A stretch of DNA of 64,000 bases, taken from JACVRW01 sp963819635. GTDB lineage: Bacteria > Actinomycetota > Thermoleophilia > Solirubrobacterales > Thermoleophilaceae. Location: contig CAWFWX010000003.1 in assembly GCA_963819635.1 (NCBI GenBank), forward strand, positions 868,001 to 932,000. The letters run 5' to 3'. Under the pieces are notes generated by a model. That model searched no databases, was not told where the DNA came from, and saw nothing but the letters and a program-made list of their open reading frames with translations. Every line of letters starts with the position of its first letter. Within the stretch, counting starts at the first letter, position 1. Position numbers and translations under genes: made by a program. Below, piece after piece: positions 46,558 through 55,422 of this stretch.

Positions 46558-47271
46558 TCACGGCCGGGCAGCGAGGCGGCCGGCGTGCTCGGCGCGCTCG
46601 AAGTCGTCCGGGTAGTCGATCGAGAAGCCCTCGAGCCCCTCGGTGAAGAACGGGGCGACGCGCCGGCCGGCGATCGTCCGGTCCTCGGTGACCACGCGCG
46701 TCCAGGCGATCTCGAGGCTCGAGTTCTGGACGTAGACCGGCGGCAGCGCCGCGTACTGGCGCGAGTGGAACGGCAGCTCCTCGGGCTGTGGCAGCAGCGG
46801 CGTCATCAGGTCCTCGCCGTCGACCACCCACATCTTGCCCGGGTGCTGGCGGCACGGCTCGACCGCGCGGATCGAGTCGATCCGCTCGCCGAGCTCCACG
46901 AAGCTGCTCGCCAGCGCGCCGGACGATCGTGGCCGCGCCGCGGAACGGGCTCGTCGGCCGCAGGATCGCGAACGCGTCGAAGCGGCCGGCCAGCAGCGCC
47001 AAGCACGTGCTCGATCCACTCGATGTCCGGCGAGGTCGCGCCGCGCAAGCTCGGCGGGTCGCAGCCCGGGCACCTCGGCGCCGTAGTGGCGCGCGATCTC
47101 GGCGATCTGCTCGCCGTCGGTCGAGACGACGACGGCGTCGAAGACGCCGGACTCGCGCGCAGCCGCGATCGTGTAGGCGATCAGCGGGTGGCCGGCGAGC
47201 GCGCGCACGTTCTTGCCGGGCACCCTCGTCGAGCCCTCGCGCGCCGGGATCAGCGCGACGGCGCGCGGCAC
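46558..47271 (-). CDS. neuA: Acylneuraminate cytidylyltransferase family protein, copy 2 (frameshifted)
   Basis: The GTG at 47271 starts AVALIPAREGSTRVPGKNVR, the CTP-binding loop. It continues HPLIAYTIAAARESGVFDAV, then after frame changes near 47050 and 46920 RFDAFAILRPTSPFRGAATI, IDSIRAVEPCRQHPGKMWVV and VYVQNSSLEIAWTRVVTEDR, ending GFSIDYPDDFERAEHAG. It is divergent from copy 1 at 18870, so the two probably activate different acids. It follows the aldehyde dehydrogenase by 4 bp and precedes the transketolase, with a possible GTGA overlap to an upstream transketolase start. Confidence 0.78.
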   Translation of the reverse strand: MPRAVALIPAREGSTRVPGKNVRALAGHPLIAYTIAAARESGVFDAVVVSTDGEQIAEIARHYGAEVPGLRPAELARRDLAGHRVDRARAWRCWPAASTRSRSCGRRARSAARPRSSGALASSFVELGERIDSIRAVEPCRQHPGKMWVVDGEDLMTPLLPQPEELPFHSRQYAALPPVYVQNSSLEIAWTRVVTEDRTIAGRRVAPFFTEGLEGFSIDYPDDFERAEHAGRLAARP

Positions 47272-47275
47272 TCGA

Positions 47276-48771
47276 TCAGACCCGTCCGGGATCGTGGTTG
47301 ACGTAGACGGTCTTCCAGTCGGAGTAGACGTCGAGCGCCTCGGTCCCGGCCTCGCGCCAGCCGTTGCCGGAGGCGCGCTCGCCGCCGAACGGCATGTGCG
47401 GCTCGGAGCCGTAGGTGGGGCCGTTCACCGACGCCACGCCGCTGTGGATCCGCGCGAGGAACTCCTGCGCCGCGGTGCACGCTCTCGGTCCAGATCGCCG
47501 CCGTCAGCCCGTAGGGCGAGTCGTTCGCCGCGGCGAGCGCCTCCTCGAAGCCGCCGACCCGGTGCAGCGTGGCGATCGGGCCGAACAGCTCCGTGCAGGC
47601 GATCTCGTCGCTCAGGCTCGACGCCCTCGATCAGCGTCGGCGCCATGTAGAAGCCGCCCTCGTGCTCCGGCGCCGGTCGAGGCGCTCGCCGCCCGCGAGC
47701 ACCGTCGCGCCCGGCCGCCCGGGCACGCTCGACCGCGGCCAGCATCTGGTCGAGCTGGCGCTCGTTGATCACGGGACCGAAGTCGTGCTCGTCGCCCGGC
47801 CCGACGCGCTGGGCGCCGCGCGCTCGGCCAGACCAGCTCGCGGAAGCGGTCGTAGACCGAGTCGAAGACGATGCAGCCGGCTGCCGGCCGCGCAGCGCTG
47901 GCCGGCGTTCGAGAAGGCGGACAGCGCGGCGGCCTTCGCGGCGCCCTCGAGGTCGGCGTCGTCGCAGACGACCAGCGGGTTCTTGCCGCCGAGCTCGAGG
48001 CAGACCTTGGCCAGCCGCTCGCCCGCGACCCGGGCGATCATCGCGACCGACCGCGGTCGAGCCGGTGAAGCTGACCACGGCGACGTCGCGGGTGCTCGAC
48101 CAGCGGCTGGCCGGCCTCCTCGCCGTAGCCCTGGACGATGTTGAGGACCCCGGCGGGCAAGCCCGCCTCGGCGGCGAGGCGGGCGAACGCCAGCGGCGTC
48201 TCCGGCGTGTCCTCGGACGCCTTGAGCACCACGCCGTTGCCGCACAGCAGCGCCGGGAAGACCTTCCAGGCCACGTTGGCGATCGGGGTGTTGGCCGCGA
48301 TGATCAGGCCGGCCACGCCGAGCGGCTGGCGCACCGTCATCGCCTGCCGGTTCGGGATCGCGCTGGTCGTGGTGCGTCCGTAGAAGCGCCGGCCCTCGCC
48401 GGCGACGAAGTAGCCCATCTCGATCGCCGCGCCGACCTCGCCGCGCGCCTCCTCCGGCGCCTTGCCGGTCTCGGCGGCGATCGACGGCGGCAATCTGCGT
48501 CCGCGTCGCGCTCGAGCAGCTGCGCGAGCCGCCGCAGGACCGCGCCGCGCTCGGCGACCGGTGCGCGCGCCCAGTCGGGCTGCGCGGCCCGCGGCGGCCG
48601 CCACGGCGCGCGTCGACGTCGCGCGCGGTCGGAGCGCGCGACGGTGGAGAGCGGCTCGCCGGTGGCGGGCGCGAGCTTCTCGAACGTGGATCCGCCCTCT
48701 GCGCCGCGCTCCTCGCCGGCGATGAAGTTCCCGGCGGTGCGCTGGGCGGTGGCGGCCTCGGCGGTCGTCAT
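47276..48771 (-). CDS. Aldehyde dehydrogenase family protein (frameshifted)
   Basis: GNFIAGEERGAEGGSTFEKL begins the N-terminus at ATG 48771. Further pieces: GLIIAANTPIANVAWKVFPA, GNGVVLKASEDTPETPLAFA, VSFTGSTAVGR, KVCLELGGKNPLVVCDDADL (general-base Glu) and SNAGQRCAAGS (catalytic Cys), ending VYSDWKTVYVNHDPGRV. At least six breaks occur. The enzyme oxidises an aldehyde to an acid with NAD(P). Its ATG overlaps the SDR stop by 4 bp. Together SDR and ALDH would make a sugar acid or carboxylated branch before NeuB or transketolase acts; the order of steps is not known. Confidence 0.75.
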
Positions 48772-49549
48772 GCCAGGAAGCCGCCGTCGACGCGCAGCTC
48801 TTGCCCGCTCACGTAGCTGGAGGCGTCGGAGGCGAGGAACAGCAGCGGTCCGACGAGGTCATGCGGCTCGGCCATGCGGCGCATCGGCACGCGCGAACAG
48901 TACCGGCGGACGAACTCCGCGTCCTGATCCCCGGCCACTCCGCCGGGCGAGAGCGCGTTGACCCGCACGCCGTGCGGCCCCCAGAGCCGGGCGAAGTAGC
49001 GCGTCAGGCTGAGCACGCCGGCCTTCGCTGGCGCCGTACGCGGGCGGCTTGAGGAACGGGCGGATCGCCGGGCAGGTGCGAGTAGAGCTCGGGATCGGGC
49101 GCCACCGAGGCATACAGCGAGCCGATGTTGACGATCGAGCCGCGTCCCGCGTCGCGCATGACCGCCCCGAACACCTGCGTCGCGTGAAACGTGCCCATGA
49201 GGTTGACGTCCACGGTCCCGCGGAAGGCCTCGGTGGGGACGTCCTCGATGGCGTGTCGCTGCGCACCGGCATCGGGCGGCTGGTCGATGCCCGCGTTGTT
49301 CACGAGCACGCTCGGAGCGCCGAGCTCCGCGATCCGCTGTCGCACCGCCTCGAGCGACGCGCGGTCGGTCACGTCGCCCTGCTCCAGGCGGCACGCCGCA
49401 CCCAGCTCATCGCCATCGGCGGACCGGACGTCGATGCCAACGACGCGCGCGCCCGCTTCCGCGAGCGCGCTTACCCAGCGCGGCCCGAGGTTGCCGAGCG
49501 CTCCGGTGACGACGGCGAGCGAGCCGTCGAGTGGACGCTCATGCGACAT
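48768..49549 (-). CDS. Short-chain dehydrogenase/reductase (frameshifted)
   Basis: SLAVVTGALGNLGPRWVSAL is the TGxxxxxGxx cofactor loop with GIDVRSADGD as the cofactor-binding strand. LVNNAGIDQ, GSIVNIGSLYASVAPDP (catalytic Ser region) and LKPPAYGAS (catalytic Tyr) follow, then GVLSLTRYFARLWGPHGVRV, DLVGPLLFLASDASSYVSGQ and ELRVDGGFLA at the C-terminus. Two breaks lie near 49030-49090. The start ATG directly abuts the NeuB stop (TAGATG). SDRs in legionaminic-type loci (such as PtmA) reduce or oxidise the sugar precursor, so this fits the pathway. Confidence 0.8.
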
Positions 49550-50656
49550 CTATCGACTGTAGGCGGCGGACGTGGCGTCCGGAACCGTCTCCTCCAGCAG
49601 CTCGAGGGTCAGCGTGGTCTCCTCGTCAACCGGGTGCCGGAGCGCGCGGCCCAGGAGGTTGTGAATCTGGTACGGCGGGAGGCCGTCGCCAGGAGACTTC
49701 GCGGCGATGTCGTCGTGGCCGAGCACGTGTCCGGCCGGGAGCGCCCGCGTCGTGACGAGCTTCTTCGCCATCTTCACCGAGCGGCTCCACCTCACTCGGA
49801 TACATCTGCTTCGTGCCGTCGCCGAGCGCGACCCGCCCGCGGCGAAGGTCGCGGACCATCTTCTAAAGGCCCTGCGGCTCCAGCGAGAACGCGTGGTCGC
49901 TCCCGCGCATCGCGCGGTTGAGCGTGAAGTGCTTCTCGACGATGCGAGCGCCCAGCACGTACGCGGCAAGCGCCATCGCGATCCCGCTGTCGTGGCTCGA
50001 GAAGCCGATCACGCTGTCCGGGAACAGCTCGCGGTAGGTCGTGATGACGCGCAGGTCGAGCTCGTCCCACGCGGGCGGATAGCTCGCCGTGCACTGGAGA
50101 ACGGCGACGTTCGGGTTGATCTCGGCGACCAGCTCGTGAGCCCGCACCACGTCCTCCAGCACGGCGGCGCCCGTTGAGATGATCATGGGCTTGCCGGCCT
50201 CGGCGACTCGGCGGAGCAGCAGGGTGTTGGTGAGGTCGGCCGACGCGATCTTGTACGCCGGCATCTCGAGCTCCGCGAGGAAGTCGCAGCTCGGAATCGT
50301 CGAAGGCCGTGGCGAAGAACGCGATGCCGATCTCCTCCGCGTAAGCCCGCAGCTCGAGGTACTCCGCGCGCCCGAACTCGAGCGCTCTCGCGGTGCTCGC
50401 CGTACGTCGTCCCGAAGCTGTTCGGGTTGTCGTAGGCGCGGGTGTAGTACTCCTTCGTGAAGAGCGAGCGGTTGTCTCGCTTCTGGAGCTTGACCGCGTC
50501 GGCGCCGCAGTCCTTGGCCTCCGCGAACATCTGCTTCGCCTGCTCCAGGTCGCCCTGGTGGTTGTGGCCGATCTCGGCGATGACGTAGCAGTCGCTCGAA
50601 TCGTCGATCACCCTGCCGTCGATCTCGAGCATGCGGCGATGTTCAGCGTCTGACAC
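49550..50656 (-). CDS. neuB: N-acetylneuraminate synthase family protein, copy 2 (frameshifted)
   Basis: GTG 50656 has an excellent GGGAGGAG site 4-5 nt upstream. YVIAEIGHNHQGDLEQAKQM, DCGADAVKLQKRDNRSLFTK, MPAYKIASADLTNTLLLRRV, PMIISTGAAVLEDVVRAHEL, VAVLQCTASYPPAWDELDLR, IGFSSHDSGIAMALAAYVLG and VEKHFTLNRAMRGSDHAFSL are NeuB motifs. A C-terminal SAF domain follows (LPAGHVLGHDDIAAKSPGDG). Breaks lie near 50390, 50280, 49860 and 49800. The sequence differs clearly from copy 1 (for example KLQKRDN against KFQTH), so a different acceptor sugar is likely. It opens the operon with SDR, ALDH, NeuA, transketolase and HAD. Confidence 0.82.
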
Positions 50657-50708
50657 GGTCTCCTCCCTTGGGGCGTCGAAGCGCCGCGAGTCTAGCCAAC
50701 GGGAAAGG

Positions 50709-51857
50709 TCACAGCGACCCGTTTGGCGCGCCTGTGGACGAACGTCCGGCCCCTTCTAGCAGTTCGGCGAGTCGCAGCGTGAGCCGGTCTCCCCCATGCC
50801 GCCGCGCCACCTCGAGCCCGGCCCGAGCCAGCTCGGCGCGCAGCGCGTCGTCTTCGAGCAGCTCGACTGTTCTCCGTGCGAGGTCCTCGGCTCCGTCGCC
50901 GCCCGTGGGCAGGCCGAAGCGCCGTGCCGCGTGCTCCGTGGCCACCACCGCTGCCCCACTCCCCGCCGCCTCGAGGACCTTGTAGGGCGAGCCGGTACCC
51001 ATGCGCAGGGGAGCGATTGCGACCTTCGCTCGCCGCAGGTAGGCCAGCAGGTCCGGCACGTCGCTGGCGATCTCGACCCCTGGCAGGCGAAGCGACGACG
51101 CGTTCCGCCCCACGACCCAGGCGCTCGTACGAGGTCGCCGGCGCCGCACCGCCGGCAGGATCTCGCGGGCGAACCACTCGGCGGCGTCGCGGTTCGGGGG
51201 ATAGCGCATGTTCCCGCTCAGAACCACGTCGAGGTCACGCTCCTCCCGGTCGTCCACCGTCGGTTCGGAGTCGAAGGCAACCGGGATCACCTCGCATGGA
51301 GGCTCGTCCGGGAGGTTGGCCGCATCCTCCGGCGTGGTCGCCACCTGACGCACGGACCAGCCGGCGGCGCGCCGCTCCCAGCGGCGCATGAGCGCGGCCT
51401 CCAGACGAGCGGCGGCGCGCGCCGGCAGGCGCTCGGGACCCGCGGCGCGAAGGCGCATGTTGAGGCTCAGGGCGTCGACGTGGTCGAGGACGACCGGGGC
51501 CGGGAGCGGACCGCGCAGCGAGCGTGATGTGTTGACGAGCACGACGTCCGCACCCGCGGCGCGCACGCTAGCCCTGCGCCAGGCGGCCCCCGGCATCATC
51601 CAGCCGACCTGGGCCGGGCGGAGGCGGGCGAGGTCCCACAGGCTCGCTGCGCCGCGACGGAGACGACCGGTCGCAACGGTCTCGACGTCCGCACAGGCGC
51701 GCAGGGCCGCCTCGGCGTCCTCGCTCGAAGCCCGCGCGGCGGTCACGACGACGACCTGGTGCGTTCGCGCCAGATGGCGAATGAAGCTGAAGGCGCGACT
51801 CTGGTCCCCCTTGCCGCCCGCCTCGGGAAAGCGGGCGGAGACGACGAGCAGCTTCAC
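50709..51857 (-). CDS. GT4 family glycosyltransferase
   Basis: 382 residues. MKLLVVSARFPEAGGKGDQS begins a GT-B N-terminal half, and VVLSGNMRYPPNRDAAEWFA opens the C-terminal half. Typical donor-site elements are LRRAKVAIAPLRMGTGSPYK, VLEAAGSGAAVVATEHAARR and the E-x7-E-like region around YKVLEAA. The GTG at 51857 overlaps the upstream gene by 4 bp (GTGA). It resembles sugar-PEP-CTERM/EpsH-locus and actinobacterial exopolysaccharide transferases. NeuB copy 2 follows after 52 bp. Confidence 0.85.
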   Translation of the reverse strand: MKLLVVSARFPEAGGKGDQSRAFSFIRHLARTHQVVVVTAARASSEDAEAALRACADVETVATGRLRRGAASLWDLARLRPAQVGWMMPGAAWRRASVRAAGADVVLVNTSRSLRGPLPAPVVLDHVDALSLNMRLRAAGPERLPARAAARLEAALMRRWERRAAGWSVRQVATTPEDAANLPDEPPCEVIPVAFDSEPTVDDREERDLDVVLSGNMRYPPNRDAAEWFAREILPAVRRRRPRTSAWVVGRNASSLRLPGVEIASDVPDLLAYLRRAKVAIAPLRMGTGSPYKVLEAAGSGAAVVATEHAARRFGLPTGGDGAEDLARRTVELLEDDALRAELARAGLEVARRHGGDRLTLRLAELLEGAGRSSTGAPNGSL

Positions 51858-52873
51858 GTGTCGACAGCCTCCCGGTAGAGCGCCGCGTACAGCTCGGCGG
51901 TGCGCGACCAGCTGAACTCGGAGGCCCGGGCCCGCCCCTTCGCCGCAAGCTCGCCGGCCAGGCCGGGCTCGGTCCTGAGCCGCCTCAGGGCCGTCGCTAT
52001 CGAGCGCACCGGATCGGCATGGTCTATGGGCAGGACCGCCTCGCCGCCGAGCTCGCTCGTCGCGCGCACCAGGCCGGTGACGACGGGCACTCCCACGGAC
52101 ATCGCCTCGAGCACCGGCAGTCCGAAGCCCTCCGCCGTACTCGGGTACACCAGCGCGCCTGCTCCGCTGAGCACGCGCCACATCCGGTCCCGCGGGAGAT
52201 GCCCGAGCAGCTCGACGCGGCCGCTCGCTATGGCCGCGGCCGCCCGCTGCTCGAAGCCCGGCGGGACACCGGCGCCGGCCAGGACCTTCAGGCGGGGCGC
52301 ATCGGAGCCGGAGGCGAGCACGCCGTCGAGCGCGAGGTCGAGTTGCTTTCGCGGATCACGTCCGCCGAACGCGACCACGTAGCCGTCACGGTCTGGCACC
52401 GCGGTGCTGCCCGGTGGTGGCTCCACGCCGTTCGGGATGACGACTGGATCGATAGCCAATGTGCCCCGCACCGCGGCGGCGGTTGCCTCGCTCGGGACTG
52501 CCACCGCGTTGGCAGCCGCCGCGGCAAGGCGAACGTTCACCCGCGCGTACCGGTGACCCACCACCTGGCGGGCGCTGCGGTCCCGGAGTCCGGTGTCCAG
52601 GAAAACGAGGTCGTGGAGCGTCAGGACGAACGGAATCGGGCGACGCCGTACCCAGCCCGTATTGCCCGTGAAATGGAACACGTCCACGCCCAGCCGGCGC
52701 GCCGCCCGGTAGCCGAGCGCCGAATCGAGCAGCGGATAGGGAGACGGCGGCGCGACCCACACCACCTCGACGTCCCCGCGCAGCACCAGATGCCTCGCCA
52801 GCTCGGTGACGAACACCCCGATTCCGAGCCCCCGGGCCACATGGCGCGCGTCGATGCCAACCTTGACCGGCAT
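51854..52873 (-). CDS. GT4 family glycosyltransferase
   Basis: About 339 residues from ATG 52873. KVGIDARHVARGLGIGVFVT, DVFHFTGNTGWVRRRPIPFV, LTLHDLVFLDTG, VAVPSEATAAAVRGT, VVAFGGRDPRKQLDLALDGV and LVYPSTAEGFGLPVLEAMSV are standard GT4 motifs (E-x7-E is EGFGLPVLE). The open frame begins further upstream but would overlap the divergent gene more. Start and upstream signals overlap the 5' end of the plus-strand GT4 gene at 52854, so the two are divergently controlled from the same few bases. Confidence 0.87.
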   Translation of the reverse strand: MPVKVGIDARHVARGLGIGVFVTELARHLVLRGDVEVVWVAPPSPYPLLDSALGYRAARRLGVDVFHFTGNTGWVRRRPIPFVLTLHDLVFLDTGLRDRSARQVVGHRYARVNVRLAAAAANAVAVPSEATAAAVRGTLAIDPVVIPNGVEPPPGSTAVPDRDGYVVAFGGRDPRKQLDLALDGVLASGSDAPRLKVLAGAGVPPGFEQRAAAAIASGRVELLGHLPRDRMWRVLSGAGALVYPSTAEGFGLPVLEAMSVGVPVVTGLVRATSELGGEAVLPIDHADPVRSIATALRRLRTEPGLAGELAAKGRARASEFSWSRTAELYAALYREAVDT

Positions 52874-54011
52874 AGGGAGGCATTCTTTCGACATTACGCC
52901 GGCACAGCTCACAATCGGGGTCGACGCGCGGGCGGCGGTGGAGGACCACGCCGGACGCGGACGGGTCACGCGGGAACTGGCCGCGCAGCTGCTCGAGATC
53001 GGCCACGACGTCCGGTTCGTCTTCTACTCGCGCTCACAGGCGCCGTTCCGGGACGGTGCGAGCGGGGGAACCTCGGTCTCGCTTCGCAGCCCCCCTCCGC
53101 TCTGGCACGCCATGGTCGCGCGCGACGCGAACCGGCGGTGTGACGTCTTCCTGTCGACGAACAGCTACATCACGCCGCGCTTTCTGCGCATTCCCAGCGC
53201 GATCCTGGTCTACGACCTTGTGTCGTTCACGGCGTTCGACGCCGCCCACCGCCGTGCACGCCTGAACGAGCGCATGACCCTCGCCCCCGCACTGAGGCGT
53301 GCGGCCCGCGTGATCTGCATATCGGAGGCGACCCGCGTGGAGCTGATCGACCGGTTCCCCGGGGTGGCACCCAAGGCAACCGTCATCGGCCTGGGCGCCG
53401 GTGAGCCGTTCGGCCGGTCCCTCCCGCCCTCAGCGCTGGCGGCCGTGAGGAGCCGGTACGGGCTCGAAAGGCCGTTCGTCCTCGCCCTCGGAACGCTCGA
53501 GCCGAGGAAGAACCTGCCTCGGCTCATCGAGGCGTTCGCCGCCCTTCCTCCCGGCGTCCGCGACGCTCACGAGCTCGTTCTCGCCGGCGGCAAGGGATGG
53601 GGCGCAGGGCGGATAGACCGAGCCATCGAGCGCCATCAGCCGATGGTCAGGGCACTCGGCTGGGTGCCGGACGAGGACCTGGCCGCGCTCTATCAGGCCT
53701 GTGAGGCGTTCTGCTACCCGTCGCTGCAGGAGGGCTTTGGGCTGCCGGTTCTCGAGGCGATGCTCTCGGGCGCCGTCGTGGTCGCCTCCGGGGTACCCAG
53801 CCTGCGCGAGGTCGGCGGGAGCGCCGCGATCTATGTCGATCCCGAGAGCACGGCCGGCATCCGGGCCGGCCTGGAGGCCGCGCTCGATCCGAACGGGCGC
53901 CGCGCCGAGATCGGGCGGAACGCGCGCGAGCGGGCAGCGGAGTTCCCGTGGGAGCGCACGGCCCGTGAACTGCTTCGAGAGCTGGAGCGGTGCGCTGGCC
54001 GGGCGGACTAG
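52854..54011 (+). CDS. GT4 family glycosyltransferase
   Basis: About 385 residues. TIGVDARAAVEDHAGRGRVT, VFLSTNSYITPRFLRIPSAI, LVYDLVSFTAF, VICISEATRVELIDRF, FVLALGTLEPRKNLPRLIEA, LGWVPDEDLAALYQACEAF and YPSLQEGFGLPVLEAMLSG are classic. The true start is unclear: ATG 52854 or TTG 52863 are the nearest in-frame options, both inside the 5' end of the divergent gene. A GGGAGG at 52875-52880 precedes a point with no ordinary start codon, so an ATT start is a formal possibility. The gene heads a plus-strand pair with the KpsC-like gene 10 bp later. Confidence 0.85.
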   Translation: MPTLTGIGRHSFDITPAQLTIGVDARAAVEDHAGRGRVTRELAAQLLEIGHDVRFVFYSRSQAPFRDGASGGTSVSLRSPPPLWHAMVARDANRRCDVFLSTNSYITPRFLRIPSAILVYDLVSFTAFDAAHRRARLNERMTLAPALRRAARVICISEATRVELIDRFPGVAPKATVIGLGAGEPFGRSLPPSALAAVRSRYGLERPFVLALGTLEPRKNLPRLIEAFAALPPGVRDAHELVLAGGKGWGAGRIDRAIERHQPMVRALGWVPDEDLAALYQACEAFCYPSLQEGFGLPVLEAMLSGAVVVASGVPSLREVGGSAAIYVDPESTAGIRAGLEAALDPNGRRAEIGRNARERAAEFPWERTARELLRELERCAGRAD

Positions 54012-54021
54012 CCTTCCGGCC

Positions 54022-55422
54022 GTGCGCTTCCTGTTCACGACGCTGCAGCACCGGGAGAGCGACTTCTACGGGCGGGTTGGGGCGGATCTGGCGCGGCGAG
54101 GAAATCACGTCGAGCACGTGACGTTCTCGAGGCGTGCCGCGGCGGTCCTGCGGCGCCGGGGCTCTGCCGCGCTGTGCCTGCCGGACGCGATGGCCTCGCT
54201 CGCCCCATTCGAGCTCGCGCACGAGGTGCGGCGCATCGAACGCACGTACCGGCTTCCCTCGCTGCGAGACGTGTACCGGACCGACCCCCCGTGCGCAGGC
54301 AGGCCGGAGGCATGGTGCGTGGAGCGCACCGTGCGCCACTTCCTGGCCCTCGAACGGATCCTCGACGATCACGATCCGGAGGTGATCGTCCCAGAGGTCG
54401 GCACGGAGACCATACGGACGGCCGCCCACCTCATCGGCCTGCACCGGGGGATCCCGGTGCTGTTCCTCTTGTACACGATCTTCCCCCAGCCGCTCCGGCT
54501 GTACAGGGACACCCTTCACGCGCCGATCGTCCCTTCGGCCGAGCTGCGGCCGCTGGAGCCGGCTGAGCGCTCGGAGGTGGAGCGCTTTGTCGCCGGCTTC
54601 ACCGAGCGGGCCGCGCCGATCCGGGCCTACAGGGAGCCTCACATCACGCCCCGCAAGCTGAGCGAGCTCGCGCGGCACGCTGCCGTCAAGGCGCTGTACG
54701 ACCGGGACAACGACTACCTGCGCCCGGGCCACTTCGTCACGAACTACGCCCGCAAGCAGGTTCGGCGTTCGATCTCGACACGCCTCTACGAGCCGCTCGA
54801 AGAGAGCCCGCGGCCGTTCGTCTACTTCCCGCTCCACATGACCGACGACTACAAGATTCAGCGTGTGGTGCCCCACTGCGCCAATCAGGACGCGATCGTC
54901 GAGCAGGTCGCCCGCGCCCTCCCGCAGGGCTATGACCTGGTGCTGAAGGAACACCCGCTGTCGATCGGCTGGAACCCGGTGGGCTTCCTCCGCCGGCTCG
55001 CCGGCATCGACAACGTGAGGCTGGTGCACCCCCGCACGAACAGCCACGAGCTGATCCGCCGCTCAGAGGCCGTGGCCGTCATCGGCTCCACCGTCGGCCT
55101 CGAGGCGCTCCTCTATGAGAAGCCCGTGCTGACCGTGGGGCAGCCGTTCTACTCCGGCTACGGGATCACGGTCGACGTCGACGGCTTCCGCGGGCTCTCG
55201 GATGCGGTCCCCGCGCTGCTGGCGTTCCGGCCCGACCGTGAGCGCATCCTTCGCTTCCTACATGCCGCGATGCAGCGCTGCCGGCCCGGCAAGCCGGTGC
55301 TCGTGGACAACTCTGAGGAGAACGCGCGGGCGCTGGCCGCCTCGCTCGACGCCGCTGGACGGGAGGCCGCCCCGCACCCCGTCTCGCAACTCGAGGCGGG
55401 GCTCAGTGGCCTGCGCCGCTGA
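54022..55422 (+). CDS. Capsule polysaccharide biosynthesis protein, KpsC/KpsS-like
   Basis: 466 residues from GTG 54022. RFLFTTLQHRESDFYGRVGA is the N-terminal strand. FVYFPLHMTDDYKIQRVVPH and LPQGYDLVLKEHPLSIGWNP precede AVAVIGSTVGLEALLYEKPV and VLTVGQPFYSGYGITVDV, the Capsule_synth signature (Gly-Ser-Thr...Glu-Ala). In Gram-negative capsule systems these proteins build the Kdo linker on lipid; here an analogous chain-initiating or capping role is an inference. The 3' end overlaps the convergent sugar transferase gene by 20 bp. Confidence 0.82.
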   Translation: MRFLFTTLQHRESDFYGRVGADLARRGNHVEHVTFSRRAAAVLRRRGSAALCLPDAMASLAPFELAHEVRRIERTYRLPSLRDVYRTDPPCAGRPEAWCVERTVRHFLALERILDDHDPEVIVPEVGTETIRTAAHLIGLHRGIPVLFLLYTIFPQPLRLYRDTLHAPIVPSAELRPLEPAERSEVERFVAGFTERAAPIRAYREPHITPRKLSELARHAAVKALYDRDNDYLRPGHFVTNYARKQVRRSISTRLYEPLEESPRPFVYFPLHMTDDYKIQRVVPHCANQDAIVEQVARALPQGYDLVLKEHPLSIGWNPVGFLRRLAGIDNVRLVHPRTNSHELIRRSEAVAVIGSTVGLEALLYEKPVLTVGQPFYSGYGITVDVDGFRGLSDAVPALLAFRPDRERILRFLHAAMQRCRPGKPVLVDNSEENARALAASLDAAGREAAPHPVSQLEAGLSGLRR

